A DNA stretch of 38,343 nt, from positions 27,884 through 66,226 of the forward strand of contig DEHM01000014.1 of assembly GCA_002351925.1 (NCBI GenBank), written 5' to 3'. The translations under genes were made by a program, and so were the position numbers. The DNA comes from Bacteroidales bacterium UBA2800 (lineage in GTDB: Bacteria; Bacteroidota; Bacteroidia; Bacteroidales; Paludibacteraceae). The number at the start of each line of letters is the position of its first letter. The first letter of the stretch is position 1. The notes beneath the pieces were generated by a model that was given only the letters and a program-made list of their open reading frames with translations, did no database searches and was not told where the DNA came from. Below are positions 1 to 8,004 of the stretch, piece by piece.

Positions 1-716
1 AAGGGGTCGATCATGTTAACGTCCTGCAGATCGGCCGTAGCCGCTTCGTAAGCCACGTTAAGCGGATGTTTGAGCGGTAAGTTCCATACCGGGAAGGTCT
101 CAAATTTCGCATATCCGGCCTCATGTCCGCGCGCCTGTTCGTTGTACAGTTGGGAGAGGCAGACAGCCATCTTTCCGCTTCCGGGGCCGGGAGCTGTGAC
201 GATGACAAGCGGCCGCGATGTCTCGACGTAGTCATTACGTCCGAAGCCATCGGGAGAAGCTATCAGTTCAACATTGTGCGGATAACCATCGATGATATAA
301 TGGTAGTACACGCGTATACCTTTCCGCTCCAGTCGCTGGCGATAGGTGTCAGCCGATCGCTGTCCCGCATAATGGGTGATCACTACCGAAGAGACGAGGA
401 ACCCGCGTTCCATGAAGGCCTCGCGCAGACGCAAGACGTCTTCATCGTAGGTAATACCCAAGTCTTGGCGTATCTTGTTGCGCTCTATATCTTCGGCTGA
501 GATGACGATGACGATCTCCAGCGAGTCGCGCAGTTGGGTGAGCATCTGCAGTTTGCTATCGGGCATGAATCCCGGCAGCACGCGACTGGCATGAAGGTCA
601 TCGAAGAGTTTACCGCCCAACTCGAGATAGAGCTTGTTGCCAAACTGGGCTATACGCTCACGGATATGTTCCGACTGAATGCGTATATACTTATCGTTGT
701 CGAAGGCGGTAATCAT
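1..716 (-). CDS. DUF1846 domain protein, 3' end outside the window
   Basis: The minus strand reads open from an ATG at 716 to the window edge (238 codons). The product begins MITAFDNDKYIRIQ and continues with segments I recognise from the DUF1846 family, including ELGGKLFDDLHASRVLPGF, a glycine-rich APGPGSGK near residue 175, and FETFPVWNLPLKHP. Family members are about 500 residues, so roughly half is visible. The family is widespread in Bacteroidota and Firmicutes and has no firmly established function; the glycine-rich motif looks P-loop-like but I do not claim nucleotide binding. The start codon overlaps the dnaA stop codon as ATGA, which implies translational coupling to dnaA. The family call is from memory of the conserved N-terminus and is quite secure; the function is unknown. 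Confidence 0.85.
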   Translation of the reverse strand, partial: MITAFDNDKYIRIQSEHIRERIAQFGNKLYLELGGKLFDDLHASRVLPGFMPDSKLQMLTQLRDSLEIVIVISAEDIERNKIRQDLGITYDEDVLRLREAFMERGFLVSSVVITHYAGQRSADTYRQRLERKGIRVYYHYIIDGYPHNVELIASPDGFGRNDYVETSRPLVIVTAPGPGSGKMAVCLSQLYNEQARGHEAGYAKFETFPVWNLPLKHPLNVAYEAATADLQDVNMIDP

Positions 717-2083
717 TGTAGTGTAGCCTGAACTTGTGCAACATGTTGACGCAATACGGGATCGAGGTCGAGCACCTCACGCATATGCGAGATAGAGTGC
801 AGGACGGTAGCGTGCGTACGTCGTCCGATCTGGAAGCCTATCTCGTTAAGCGAACAGTTGGTAAGCTGCTTGCAGAGATAGAAGGTGACGTGGCGTGCGA
901 GCATGACATCGCGCGAGCGATTCTGGGCGATGATGGCTTTCGGCGGCAGGTTGTAGTGCTCTGCCACGGCGTTGACCACATCTTCTACGCGTATCTTGCG
1001 CGGCTGGATAGCCACTATATGGCTGACCACCTGCTCGGTGAGCTGGAGATCTATCTCACGATCGGTCAGCGTAGAGTGTGCCAAGAGCGAGGCGAGAATA
1101 CCCTCCAAGTCGCGTACCGAGTGGCGCACGTTTTGCGCGATATAATCGACTATCTCGTCGCTGAGTTGGATACCGTCGCGGCGCATCTTGCTGAGCAGGA
1201 TGTCGCGTCGCAACTGGTAGTCGGGCCGCGCGATCTCTGCGGCCAATCCCCACTTAAAGCGAGTGAGCAGACGCTCCTCAATGTCCTTGAGCTCGATAGG
1301 CGGGCGATCGGACGTGAGGATGAGTTGTTTGCGGCTCTGCTGGAGATAGTTGAATATATGGAAGAACGTATCCTGCGTGCCCTTGAGGCCTGCAAAATAC
1401 TGGATATCGTCCACGATAAGCACATCTACCGACTGATAGAAATTGAGGAAGTCGGGTATACGGTTGGCATTGCGCGCGTCCTGGTACTGCAGTTTGAACG
1501 TATTCGCACTAACATAAAGAACGCGTGCCTGCGCATTGAGCGCGCGCACTTGGTTGCCGATGGCGTTCGCCAAGTGGGTCTTACCTACTCCGCTACCTCC
1601 GTAGATGAAGAGGGGGTTGAAGGCAGTGTAGCCCGGCTGCTTGGAGATGGCGATACCGGCAGTGCGTGCCAACTTGTTCGGCTCTCCGGCCACAAACGAG
1701 TCGAAGGTATAAAGCGTGTTGAGTTGAGGCTCGAAGGTGTTCTGCGCCACAGGGTTCATCTGCTGCACAGGTATAGCCTTCTGCGTCTCAAGCGGTTGCG
1801 CGGGGAGACTGGTGCCAGCTCCGGAAGTGGAGTCGATAAGCACGCGATACTCCAGGCGCGTACCTTGTCCAAACACGCGCAAGATAGCAGCAGAGAGCAA
1901 GGGGATGTAGTTCTCCTCGATATACTCCGCCACAAACTGCGACTTCACCTGCAACACGAGTACGCCCTCAGCGAACTGAAGGGGTACGATGGGGGCGAAC
2001 CAAGTCTGGTAAGCACTCGCTGTCATGTTGTCAGCCAAGATGGTCTGACACTGCGCCCATTGTTGTTGCACGTTTTGCGTCAT
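713..2083 (-). CDS. dnaA: Chromosomal replication initiator DnaA
   Basis: DnaA is the AAA+ ATPase that binds DnaA boxes, melts oriC and loads the replicative helicase. The 456-residue product has the usual four-domain layout: an N-terminal helicase-interaction domain, a Gln/Pro-rich linker near residues 95-130, an AAA+ core with Walker A GGSGVGKTH (about 160-168) and Walker B LIVDDIQ (about 222), and a C-terminal helix-turn-helix with RRTHATVLHS (about 418). The frame stays open upstream to 2176, but I chose ATG 2083 because the protein then begins MTQNVQQQW like its relatives and because a promoter at 2126-2157 would place the transcript start downstream of 2176. The DUF1846 gene follows with a 4-nt overlap. 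The helicase gene dnaB is also in this window. Confidence 0.97.
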   Translation of the reverse strand: MTQNVQQQWAQCQTILADNMTASAYQTWFAPIVPLQFAEGVLVLQVKSQFVAEYIEENYIPLLSAAILRVFGQGTRLEYRVLIDSTSGAGTSLPAQPLETQKAIPVQQMNPVAQNTFEPQLNTLYTFDSFVAGEPNKLARTAGIAISKQPGYTAFNPLFIYGGSGVGKTHLANAIGNQVRALNAQARVLYVSANTFKLQYQDARNANRIPDFLNFYQSVDVLIVDDIQYFAGLKGTQDTFFHIFNYLQQSRKQLILTSDRPPIELKDIEERLLTRFKWGLAAEIARPDYQLRRDILLSKMRRDGIQLSDEIVDYIAQNVRHSVRDLEGILASLLAHSTLTDREIDLQLTEQVVSHIVAIQPRKIRVEDVVNAVAEHYNLPPKAIIAQNRSRDVMLARHVTFYLCKQLTNCSLNEIGFQIGRRTHATVLHSISHMREVLDLDPVLRQHVAQVQATLQ

Positions 2084-2125
2084 TTTTCGATTGTTTGTGA
2101 AAATCGGTTTTGCCGAAATCGAGTG

Positions 2126-2157
2126 CAAAAGTACAACAAATTTTTGGATTGACCAAA
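2126..2157 (-). promoter_or_regulatory. dnaA promoter (Bacteroidota housekeeping type)
   Basis: On the minus strand TTTG (2157-2154) is followed by exactly 20 bp and then TACTTTTG (2133-2126), matching the known Bacteroidota consensus TTTG-N19-21-TAnnTTTG. G precedes the -7 box and C follows it. The dnaA ATG is 42 nt downstream of the -7 box. Confidence 0.75.
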
Positions 2158-2453
2158 TCGTCATCCGAGATAGCAAAATGGCTCAAAGCGTAACTCTCGG
2201 ATTATTAGGCACTTAGTGTTAAACATTTGAATATCAATGAATTACAAGAGTTATTAACATGTAACTAATTGATTTATAGGGAGTTTGGAATATGCAAGAG
2301 GAAAATGCATTTTTTTGTTAAAAAGTGGTCGAAGCCCTTGATTTTCGGCGCATTAAATTTTATTGCATTTTTTTGTTATTTAGACAAAGTACAAATAAGG
2401 ATTTTGCCAAAAATCTCTCCTTTCAAACACGATATGTTGTGTTTAGATACGGC
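2158..2453. other. AT-rich spacer between the mce gene and dnaA; possible oriC-like features
   Basis: I see no convincing gene here. It holds an 8-bp perfect inverted repeat (ATCCGAGA at 2163-2170, TCTCGGAT at 2195-2202), one near-match to a DnaA box (TTATTAACA at 2251-2259) and two identical 15-mers, TGCATTTTTTTGTTA, at 2306-2320 and 2364-2378. Location next to dnaA and AT-richness are compatible with an origin, but a single degenerate DnaA box is weak support. Confidence 0.3.
2306..2378. repeat. Two identical 15-bp direct repeats upstream of dnaA
   Basis: TGCATTTTTTTGTTA occurs at 2306-2320 and again at 2364-2378, 58 bp apart. The first copy lies inside AAAATGCATTTTTTT, which recurs upstream of the relA/spoT and tRNA-Glu promoters. 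Confidence 0.7.
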
Positions 2454-3356
2454 TTACTTGTCCTTCTTCCCGAAGACGGAGAAGTGGACATAGCGTTTGG
2501 GGTGTGCCTTGAGATCGGTGAGCAACGAGTCGGCCGAGATGACGGTAGCGTCGATATGGTTGTAGAGCGACTTGTTGTAGATAAGTTGGCCCAGCGTGCC
2601 TTGCTCGGAGCGCACATCGGTGATGAGTCCGTTGACATTGTCGATGGCATTGTCCACGCGTGCAACTGTGGCTTTGAGATCAGCCTCTTTGATGTCAGCA
2701 ATGATGGCATTGAGGTTGGCCACCGCGGTGTCGGCGTTATCTACGATAACGGGCACTTTGGTGTTCATCAGATGGCGCAGATCGGAAGAGACATCGGTAA
2801 GGTCGCCGGAGATACGATCTACGTTCCGGAGCGTAGACTGGATATGATTGCCCGCCAGTTGGCCCTTAACCTGGGAAACGAGTGAGTCGATATTGAGCAC
2901 AGCGGCATCGACATGGGCAAGCAGGTCGCCCTGCAGGCTCTCCATCATACCGGGCACGAAGGTGGTAGGCAGGAAAGCGCCGTGCGCGACAGACTCGCCG
3001 CTGACAGACGAATCCGGCAACTGGAGTTCGATAGCCATTCCGCCCAGCAGGCCATTGGCGATGAGCGCCATACGCGTGCCTTGCGGCAGGACGATATCGC
3101 GATTGATAGAGATATCGATTGTGAAAGCACTATCGGCCGAAAAATCGTAGTCGATATTATCCACCTGCCCCACTTTGTAACCACGAATGAGGACGACGGC
3201 CTGTTCTTCGAGCCCGTGGATGTTGTCGAAGCGGCCGTGGTAGGCATTGGTGGGTGAGAAGATATTGACTCCCTTGAGGAAATTGAATCCAAAGAAGAGG
3301 AGGAAAAGACAGATGGTGGCGAGGACGCCGACCTTGATTTCGCGTGCGTATTTCAT
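2454..3356 (-). CDS. Mce/MlaD-family lipid-transport protein
   Basis: The 300-residue protein has a short cytoplasmic start, one N-terminal membrane helix (about residues 10-30, rich in L and F, ending FNFLKGVNIF) and then an MlaD/Mce domain (about 38-115) with the typical GLEEQAVVLIRGYKVGQV segment. The remainder (about 130-290) is a long, mostly helical region with regular hydrophobic spacing, as in the C-terminal helices of Mce proteins. Such proteins form periplasmic rings that move lipids between the inner and outer membranes, normally with an MlaE permease and MlaF ATPase; neither is in this window. It starts 6 nt after the amidase stop codon, so the two are probably co-transcribed. Family assignment is firm; the substrate is inferred. 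Confidence 0.88.
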   Translation of the reverse strand: MKYAREIKVGVLATICLFLLFFGFNFLKGVNIFSPTNAYHGRFDNIHGLEEQAVVLIRGYKVGQVDNIDYDFSADSAFTIDISINRDIVLPQGTRMALIANGLLGGMAIELQLPDSSVSGESVAHGAFLPTTFVPGMMESLQGDLLAHVDAAVLNIDSLVSQVKGQLAGNHIQSTLRNVDRISGDLTDVSSDLRHLMNTKVPVIVDNADTAVANLNAIIADIKEADLKATVARVDNAIDNVNGLITDVRSEQGTLGQLIYNKSLYNHIDATVISADSLLTDLKAHPKRYVHFSVFGKKDK

Positions 3357-3362
3357 AATTGA

Positions 3363-4469
3363 TTATCTTTCAAAAGTAACTATCCAGCAGTCGGGGAAGA
3401 GTTTTTTGATGGCTTTTTGCGCTTCGACGACTTTATTGCGGTCGGTATCCACCGCGGTGTAGTATTTGTACCATTCTCCCATTTTACGCCATTCGCATTT
3501 TTGGCCTTTGAGTTTAGGATCATCCTCCGCGAGGAGGGTGCGAGAAGCACATATCTGAACGGCATAGTAACGTTGCGGATTGGCACTCCGAGGAGGCAGA
3601 GTGCTCTCGTTCAGCTCCCGTTTCTCTCCCGTTTTTGGTCCGTTATTGTCCCGTTCTTGTTGGGGAGTCTCGACAGCAGGTTGCGGTTCCTCCACGGGAG
3701 GTTGAGGAGCGACAGCCGTTATACGATGGGTATAGGCGCCAAAAGCATCAACGAGATGGGTCGCCATCATGGTCATCGTACTATCGTTGTTGAGGAAGCG
3801 TTCTTCCTCGGGGTTGCTGATAAATCCCATCTCGAAGAGGATGGAGGGACAAGCCGTCTTGAGGAGCACCCAGAAAGAGGCCTGTTGTACACCACGATCG
3901 GTGCGCTTGAGATTTTTGACAAAACTGCTCTGGACGAGCGTAGCCAACTGAAGCGACTGGTCGAGGTAGGTATTTTGCAACAACTCGAACATGATATAGG
4001 AGTCGATGGAGTTGGGATCGAAGCCGTGATAGGTGGTCTTATAGTCCGCCTCAAGCTTCATCACGGCGTTCTCACGCATGGCGACATCCAGGTTTTTGTC
4101 GAGTCGGTCATAGCCGAGGATGAATGTCTCGATGCCGCACGCCGCCTTGGTCTCCGAGGAGTTGGCATGGATGGAGATGAAGAGATCGGCGTTGTTCTTG
4201 TTGGCGATGTCCGCACGTGTCTGCAGGGGAATGAAGACATCGGTAGAACGTGTATAGACCACTTTGACATCGGGGTACTGTGCTTTGAGAATCTCTCCCG
4301 TGCGTAAAGCCAGCGCGAGGTTAAGGTCTTTCTCATAGGAGAACCGTCCGACTGCACCGGGATCTTTACCGCCGTGACCTGCATCGATGACGACGGTATA
4401 GGGTTTAGTAGCCGCCACAAGGGGCAGCGCCAGCACGAGAACTATGAGAATATATAATATTTTGCGCAT
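3363..4469 (-). CDS. N-acetylmuramoyl-L-alanine amidase (Amidase_3) with C-terminal SPOR domain
   Basis: This zinc amidase cleaves the MurNAc-L-Ala bond in peptidoglycan, typically at the division septum. The 368-residue product has a signal peptide (MRKILYILIVLVLALPLVAA), an Amidase_3 domain with the expected zinc and catalytic residues in DAGHGG, SYEKD, SIHAN and LFEMGF, a Pro/Glu-rich linker (about 250-295) and a C-terminal SPOR-like domain starting RYYAVQICAS that would bind denuded septal glycan. The frame is open to 4493, but a -7 box at 4491-4498 overlaps that upstream ATG, so ATG 4469 is the real start; it also begins the signal peptide. The mce gene follows 6 nt later. Family and domain calls are firm; the septal role is inferred. 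Confidence 0.93.
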   Translation of the reverse strand: MRKILYILIVLVLALPLVAATKPYTVVIDAGHGGKDPGAVGRFSYEKDLNLALALRTGEILKAQYPDVKVVYTRSTDVFIPLQTRADIANKNNADLFISIHANSSETKAACGIETFILGYDRLDKNLDVAMRENAVMKLEADYKTTYHGFDPNSIDSYIMFELLQNTYLDQSLQLATLVQSSFVKNLKRTDRGVQQASFWVLLKTACPSILFEMGFISNPEEERFLNNDSTMTMMATHLVDAFGAYTHRITAVAPQPPVEEPQPAVETPQQERDNNGPKTGEKRELNESTLPPRSANPQRYYAVQICASRTLLAEDDPKLKGQKCEWRKMGEWYKYYTAVDTDRNKVVEAQKAIKKLFPDCWIVTFER

Positions 4470-4490
4470 AATTAGCCAATTAAACAGTTG

Positions 4491-4522
4491 CAAAGGTACA
4501 ACAAAATTTCTGAAGTTGAAAG
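4491..4522 (-). promoter_or_regulatory. Amidase gene promoter
   Basis: TACCTTTG reads on the minus strand at 4498-4491, with G before it and C after it. Twenty bp upstream is only TTT rather than TTG, so the -33 element is imperfect. The ATG lies 21 nt downstream of the -7 box. Confidence 0.6.
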
Positions 4523-4553
4523 TTTCCTTCTAAAAGAAGGCAAAAAATATGCC

Positions 4554-4571
4554 AAAATGCATTTTTTTTCA
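4554..4571 (+). repeat. AAAATGCATTTTTTTTCA motif, copy upstream of relA/spoT
   Basis: This 18-mer is identical to 25897-25914 upstream of tRNA-Glu. Its first 15 bases recur at 2302-2316 upstream of dnaA. It lies 36 bp (start to start) before the -33 TTG of the relA/spoT promoter. Confidence 0.6.
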
Positions 4572-4589
4572 TTTTTTATGCGCGCGCAC

Positions 4590-4620
4590 TTGCGTATATC
4601 ATTTTATTTTTGTAACTTTG
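4590..4620 (+). promoter_or_regulatory. relA/spoT promoter with extended -33 element
   Basis: TTGCGTATATC begins at 4590 and TAACTTTG occupies 4613-4620, with exactly 20 bp between TTG and TA. The ATG at 4642 is 21 nt beyond the -7 box. The TTGCGTATATC extension is shared with the promoters at 25921 and 26282. Confidence 0.8.
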
Positions 4621-4641
4621 CGCGTCATTTTGGGTTCGTAT

Positions 4642-6894
4642 ATGCAGAAAAAGGACTTTACACCGGCCGAAGACGAGTTGATCCAACGCGAGTTTGAAGC
4701 GTTGTTGGACGACTATGCGCAGACCCCTCACCGCCAAAAACGTGAGCTGATTACGCATGCCTTCAATTTTGCATACAAGGCGCATTACGGCGTACGTCGT
4801 TTGAGCGGCGAGCCCTACATACTGCATCCGATAGCTGTCGCGCGCATTTGCGTGCGAGAGATCGGGCTGGGTAGCACGAGTATCTGTTCGGCCCTACTGC
4901 ATGACGTAGTGGAGGACACCGACTATACGGTGGAGGACATCAAGGGACTGTTCGGCGAAAAGATTGCGCAGATAGTGGCCGGTCTGACGAAAATCAGCGG
5001 CGGCGTATTCGGTAGTCAGGCGAGCGAGCAAGCGGAGAACTTCCGCAAGTTGCTGCTGACGATCAGCGACGACATCCGCGTTGTGCTTATCAAGATTGCC
5101 GACCGACTGCACAACATGCGCACGCTGGGCGCGCAACCCAAGGACAAACAGTACAAGATAGCCGGAGAGACGCAGTATATCTATGCGCCGCTGGCACACC
5201 GTCTGGGTCTGTTCCCCATCAAGACAGAGCTGGAGGACCTGAGTTTCAAATACGAGCACCCGGACACCTGGCAAGAGATACACGAGAAGCTGGAGGGCGT
5301 CAAGTCACACCAGTTGGCTTATTTTGAACATTTCTCTCAGCCTATACGCGCGCGCTTGACGGAAATGGGTTATGAGTTCACGCTGAAAGCCCGTATCAAG
5401 TCGGTCTACTCGGTATGGAAGAAGATGATGAAGCAGCATATCCCGTTTGAGGATGTGTATGACCTGCTGGCCGTACGTATCGTGTTTACGCCCCATCAGA
5501 ACTTGAGCGAGAAAGACCAATGCTGGATGATCTATTCGGCGATTACGGAGATGTACCGTCCCCATCCGGAGCGTATCCGCGACTGGATCTCGACCCCGAA
5601 AGCCAACGGTTATGAGGCACTACATGTGACCGTGATGGGCAAAGACGGCGAGTGGGTAGAGGTGCAGATTCGCACAAACCGAATGCACGAGATAGCCGAA
5701 CGAGGTTATGCAGCGCACTGGAAATACAAGACAGGGGAGTCGGATGACTCGGAACTGGATAAGTGGTTGCGCGAGATCAAAGAGATACTGGCTCATCCGG
5801 ACAAGGATGCCATGGAGTTCTTGGGCACGTTCAAGCTGAACCTGTTTGCACAGGAGGTGTTTGTGTTCACACCGAAGGGCGAGATTATGACGATGCCGTT
5901 AGGTTCGACTGCTTTGGATTTTGCTTTCCTACTCCACTCCGAACTGGGCGAACACTGTATAGGCGCGAAAGTGAACCACACGTTGGTGCCGCTGTCGTAC
6001 CAACTGAAAGGCGGCGATCAGGTGGAAGTGCTAACCTCGAGCAGCCAACATCCGCAACACGAGTGGTTGGACATGGTGACGACGGCGAAAGCAAGAAACT
6101 GTCTGACGCAGTATTTCCGCCGGGAAGAGCGCAAATATATCAAACACGGCGAGCGGTTGGTGGAAGACGCCATACAGATCGACAAAGACCTGGCAGAGAA
6201 CCACGACATGGCTTTGGCACGATTATTGAATTATTACGATATCGAGCAGCCAAGCGTCCTGTATATGCAGGTAGGTCAAGGCACGATACGGCTGGATAAC
6301 CTCAGAGAGATTGTGTTCCCGAAGCGCAGTTGGTGGTCGAAGATGCCGTTTATCGGCAGTAAGCCCAAAGAGGTGCCCGCGAAACCGGAAACCGCCCCTG
6401 CAGCGAAGCCGGAAGAGAAGCCGAAGAAAGGTCCGAAAGCCATTGTACTGACGGACGAGAATTTGGGTAAGGATTATATACTGAGTAATTGCTGCCATCC
6501 GATACCCGGCGATGAAGTGCTGGGCTACCTGGACGAGAACGGCAAGATGCACATCCACATGATTGACTGTCCGGAAGCCCGTCTGCTGAAGACCAGTTAC
6601 GGCAAGCGGATCTATTCGGCGACCTGGAACACCCACCGTGTGCAGTCGTTTGTGGAGAAGATTGAGTTGGTGGGAATAGATAAGTTTGGTGTGTTTATCC
6701 AAGTGCTGCAGACCATCACGACGGATTTTCATATCAACCTGCGCGCCATCAATGTGTCGAGTGAAGACGGTCTGTTCAAGGGGACGATGGAGATGTATGT
6801 ATATGACCGTAAAGAACTGACCGAATTGCTGAAAGCGCTGAAGAAACTGGATGACATCAAAGAAGTGCGTCGCATAGCGACCACCGAAAGTTAG
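4642..6894 (+). CDS. rel: Bifunctional (p)ppGpp synthetase/hydrolase, RelA/SpoT family
   Basis: This enzyme makes and degrades the alarmone (p)ppGpp, controlling the stringent response. The 750-residue product has the full long-RSH layout: an N-terminal HD hydrolase domain with LLHDVVEDT (about 85-93) intact, a synthetase domain with NGYEALH and VEVQIRTNRMHEIAERG (about 340), a TGS domain starting VFVFTPKGE (about 405) and a C-terminal ACT domain (last 80 residues). A Lys/Pro/Ala-rich linker precedes a CCHPIPGD zinc-finger-like segment. Both catalytic regions look intact, so I expect both activities. The frame opens at 4549, but the promoter at 4590-4620 excludes starts before 4642. It leads a run of plus-strand genes, the DUF1573 gene following after 27 nt. 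Confidence 0.95.
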   Translation: MQKKDFTPAEDELIQREFEALLDDYAQTPHRQKRELITHAFNFAYKAHYGVRRLSGEPYILHPIAVARICVREIGLGSTSICSALLHDVVEDTDYTVEDIKGLFGEKIAQIVAGLTKISGGVFGSQASEQAENFRKLLLTISDDIRVVLIKIADRLHNMRTLGAQPKDKQYKIAGETQYIYAPLAHRLGLFPIKTELEDLSFKYEHPDTWQEIHEKLEGVKSHQLAYFEHFSQPIRARLTEMGYEFTLKARIKSVYSVWKKMMKQHIPFEDVYDLLAVRIVFTPHQNLSEKDQCWMIYSAITEMYRPHPERIRDWISTPKANGYEALHVTVMGKDGEWVEVQIRTNRMHEIAERGYAAHWKYKTGESDDSELDKWLREIKEILAHPDKDAMEFLGTFKLNLFAQEVFVFTPKGEIMTMPLGSTALDFAFLLHSELGEHCIGAKVNHTLVPLSYQLKGGDQVEVLTSSSQHPQHEWLDMVTTAKARNCLTQYFRREERKYIKHGERLVEDAIQIDKDLAENHDMALARLLNYYDIEQPSVLYMQVGQGTIRLDNLREIVFPKRSWWSKMPFIGSKPKEVPAKPETAPAAKPEEKPKKGPKAIVLTDENLGKDYILSNCCHPIPGDEVLGYLDENGKMHIHMIDCPEARLLKTSYGKRIYSATWNTHRVQSFVEKIELVGIDKFGVFIQVLQTITTDFHINLRAINVSSEDGLFKGTMEMYVYDRKELTELLKALKKLDDIKEVRRIATTES

Positions 6895-6921
6895 ATAACA
6901 AAAGCAAAAAAAGTATAGGTA

Positions 6922-8001
6922 ATGAAAAAGATTTTTAGTACTCTCTGCATGGCTCTGTGCGCAGTAGCCATGATGGCACAAGAGCCGGTTATTACGTTTG
7001 TAAAGACCGAGCATGATTTTGGTAAGATTAACGAGGCAGACGGCCGCGTGAGTGTTGTTTTTGAATTCAAGAACGAAGGAATGGCTCCGCTCGTGCTGAG
7101 CAATGTACGCGCCAGTTGCGGTTGTACGACCCCGACATGGACCAAAGAGCCGGTAGAGCCCGGTCAGACGGGAAGCATCACGGTAACTTATAACCCGAAC
7201 GGTCGTCCGGGTCGTTTCCAGAAGACCGTGACTATCACTTCGAACGCTTCGGAGGCGACGAAGAAAGTGTATATCAAGGGTGAAGTTATCCCGAAACAGG
7301 CTAAGCCGGTGAACAAATACACCGTAGCCGTAGGCGACCTGAGCATGAAGGGTAAGACCCTTGATTTGGGCAAGATCAAGAAAGGTGAAGGTACACAAGG
7401 TGAGTTGGAATATGCCAACATGACCAAGGAAGACCACGCTGTAGCATTGTTAACCAACGGCGCTGACGCCTACCTGATCAGTCAGGTGACGCTGGAGGCT
7501 GTTAAGCCGAACGAAGTAGGTAAGTTCATCTTCGCCATCGACTCGAAGAAGACCAAGATGTACGGTCCGGTAGAGGCTTATGCCTATGTACAAGTGGACG
7601 GCAAGAAGGAGATCAGCGACACTTATAAACTGACTATCAAGGCCGATATCGTTGAGGATTTCAGCCAGTTGACGCTGGAACAGAAGCAGCAAGCCCCGAT
7701 GATTGAGCTGCAGACCGAGCAGAACGCAGGTAAGGTAGCCGCAGGCAAGACGATGAAGTTTGCTTTCCCGATTAAGAACGTAGGTGTTAACCCGCTGGAG
7801 ATACGTCGTATCTACTCGACCGACAAGCAGTTGACGATTAAGTCGCCGAAGGCTATCAAGTCGGGCAAGAAAGGTGCCGTAAGCCTGGATATCAACGCCA
7901 AGGAACTTCAACCGGGCGCATATACCCGTGAGGTAGTGATTATCACCAATGATTATCAGACCCCCATTAAACACGTAAAAATCAGCTTTGTAGTTGAATA
8001 A
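6922..8001 (+). CDS. Secreted DUF1573 protein
   Basis: The 359-residue protein has a signal peptide (MKKIFSTLCMALCAVAMMAQ, cut likely around residue 19) and then a DUF1573 domain (about 23-125) with KTEHDFGKI, NVRASCGCTTP and GRFQKTVTITSN. A second, similar Ig-like/ASPM-like beta module is likely near residues 245-359 (RIYSTDKQLTI, GAYTREVVIITND). The family is abundant in Bacteroidota and assigned to the periplasm or surface; its function is not established. The conserved CGC lies where other members have it. It starts 27 nt after the relA/spoT stop and ends 3 nt before meaB, so it is probably within the same transcript. Confidence 0.88.
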   Translation: MKKIFSTLCMALCAVAMMAQEPVITFVKTEHDFGKINEADGRVSVVFEFKNEGMAPLVLSNVRASCGCTTPTWTKEPVEPGQTGSITVTYNPNGRPGRFQKTVTITSNASEATKKVYIKGEVIPKQAKPVNKYTVAVGDLSMKGKTLDLGKIKKGEGTQGELEYANMTKEDHAVALLTNGADAYLISQVTLEAVKPNEVGKFIFAIDSKKTKMYGPVEAYAYVQVDGKKEISDTYKLTIKADIVEDFSQLTLEQKQQAPMIELQTEQNAGKVAAGKTMKFAFPIKNVGVNPLEIRRIYSTDKQLTIKSPKAIKSGKKGAVSLDINAKELQPGAYTREVVIITNDYQTPIKHVKISFVVE

Positions 8002-8004
8002 AGA

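Noticed and set aside
734..2152. A long open frame on the plus strand opposite dnaA
   Set aside because: The dnaA frame has all family motifs and a promoter; the opposite frame has no recognisable domain and the biased composition of an antisense shadow.
2387..2440. A possible second dnaA promoter (TTTGTACTTTGTC on the minus strand)
   Set aside because: The box is one base short of TAnnTTTG and has no TTTG at 20 bp, unlike the nine promoters accepted.
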